Assembly (NCBI GenBank): GCA_022712735.1
Contig: JAFLKA010000516.1
Coordinates: 1-6,071, forward strand
Source: Marinosulfonomonas sp.
GTDB taxonomy: Bacteria; Pseudomonadota; Alphaproteobacteria; Rhodobacterales; Rhodobacteraceae
Length of the DNA: 6,071 nt
Direction: 5' to 3'
The notes under the pieces are model-generated. The model saw nothing but the letters and a program-made list of their open reading frames with translations. It made no database searches and was not told the DNA's origin. This document shows positions 5,694 through 6,071 of the stretch, one piece after another; positions within the stretch are counted from its first letter, which is position 1, and each line of letters starts with the position of its first letter. A program made the translations under genes and the position numbers.

Positions 5694-6071
5694 CTTGCCC
5701 GCCTCGGTTTATTTGACGCACGCGTTCCGCGCTACACCAGCTACCCGACGGCACCCCAGTTTACAGGGGACATAGACCAGAGCCATTTCACCAAATGGAT
5801 CAGCGAAATTCCAGCAGGGAGCGAGATTTCACTCTACCTGCATGTGCCGTTTTGCAGGCATTTATGCTGGTTTTGCGCCTGCCGCACCCAAGGCACCCAA
5901 TCCGAGGAACCAGTGCGCGCCTACCTGAAAACCCTGAAATCCGAGATCGCGTTGCTAAAGGATATCCTGCCCGCTGACCTGAGCCTGTCGCGCCTGCATT
6001 GGGGCGGCGGCACGCCGACATTGATGAATGCCGATATGATCTCCGATCTGGCGGGCACCGTTCTGGATGTG
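5676..6071 (+). CDS. hemN: Oxygen-independent coproporphyrinogen III dehydrogenase, N-terminal part
   Basis: HemN is a cytoplasmic radical-SAM enzyme that oxidatively decarboxylates coproporphyrinogen III to protoporphyrinogen IX without oxygen, supplying heme (and bacteriochlorophyll precursors where present) under low oxygen. The visible 132 codons run open to the window edge, from a protein of roughly 450 residues. They contain the family opening PRYTSYPTAPQF (18-29) and YLHVPFC with the C60-x3-C64-x2-C67-x-C69 cluster motif; Cys60, Cys64 and Cys67 bind the [4Fe-4S] cluster. The SAM-binding GGGTPT is at 110-115. The YTSYPTA opening and the fourth cysteine (C-x-C) mark true HemN rather than the HemW-like chaperones. 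There is no clear Shine-Dalgarno before the ATG. It is divergent from fnrL, sharing one FNR box. Confidence 0.96.
   Translation, partial: MTEQSQLARLGLFDARVPRYTSYPTAPQFTGDIDQSHFTKWISEIPAGSEISLYLHVPFCRHLCWFCACRTQGTQSEEPVRAYLKTLKSEIALLKDILPADLSLSRLHWGGGTPTLMNADMISDLAGTVLDV

Overview
This window is the chromosomal high-affinity oxygen-respiration locus of an alphaproteobacterium, most likely a Rhodobacterales (Roseobacter/Rhodobacter group) member. The evidence is the gene order ccoG<-ccoP<-ccoQ<-ccoO<-ccoN | usp-> <-fnrL | hemN->, which is typical of that order. The regulator also has the FnrL-type N-terminal cysteine pattern C-x2-C-x7-C rather than the enterobacterial Fnr pattern. No mobile element, CRISPR array, tRNA or rRNA was seen.

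Layout. Positions 1-83 (minus) hold the first 27 codons of ccoG, cut by the window edge. Positions 84-357 are non-coding: a degenerate FNR box with a -10-like element upstream of ccoG, and two hairpins just beyond the end of ccoP. Positions 358-3770 (minus) hold ccoNOQP, which encodes all four subunits of cbb3-type cytochrome c oxidase. The genes are tightly coupled, with gaps of 12 and 9 bp and one 4-bp overlap, and strong Shine-Dalgarno sequences. Positions 3771-4003 are a divergent promoter region with two perfect FNR boxes, plus a 17-bp perfect tandem duplication in the ccoN leader. Positions 4004-4843 (plus) encode a tandem-domain universal stress protein. Positions 4861-5601 (minus) encode FnrL, convergent with usp. 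Positions 5602-5675 are a 74-bp divergent control region with one perfect FNR box. From 5676 to the window end (plus) lies the N-terminal 132 codons of hemN.

How it works together. FnrL is an oxygen-labile Fe-S activator of the CRP/FNR superfamily. Its predicted sites lie next to the genes for the low-oxygen terminal oxidase (ccoNOQP), a cupredoxin/Fe-S maturation factor (ccoG), a stress protein (usp), oxygen-independent heme synthesis (hemN), and its own gene. Box-to-promoter spacing suggests activation at ccoN, usp, hemN and possibly ccoG, and repression at fnrL.

The gene content is well known and I see no new enzymatic or defence system. The noteworthy signals are regulatory: the mirror-symmetric pair of FNR boxes between ccoN and usp, the overlapping opposed promoters at fnrL/hemN with a probably leaderless hemN mRNA, the tandem repeat in the ccoN leader, and a terminator-like hairpin facing against ccoP. 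All promoter and start-site positions are inferred from sequence only.
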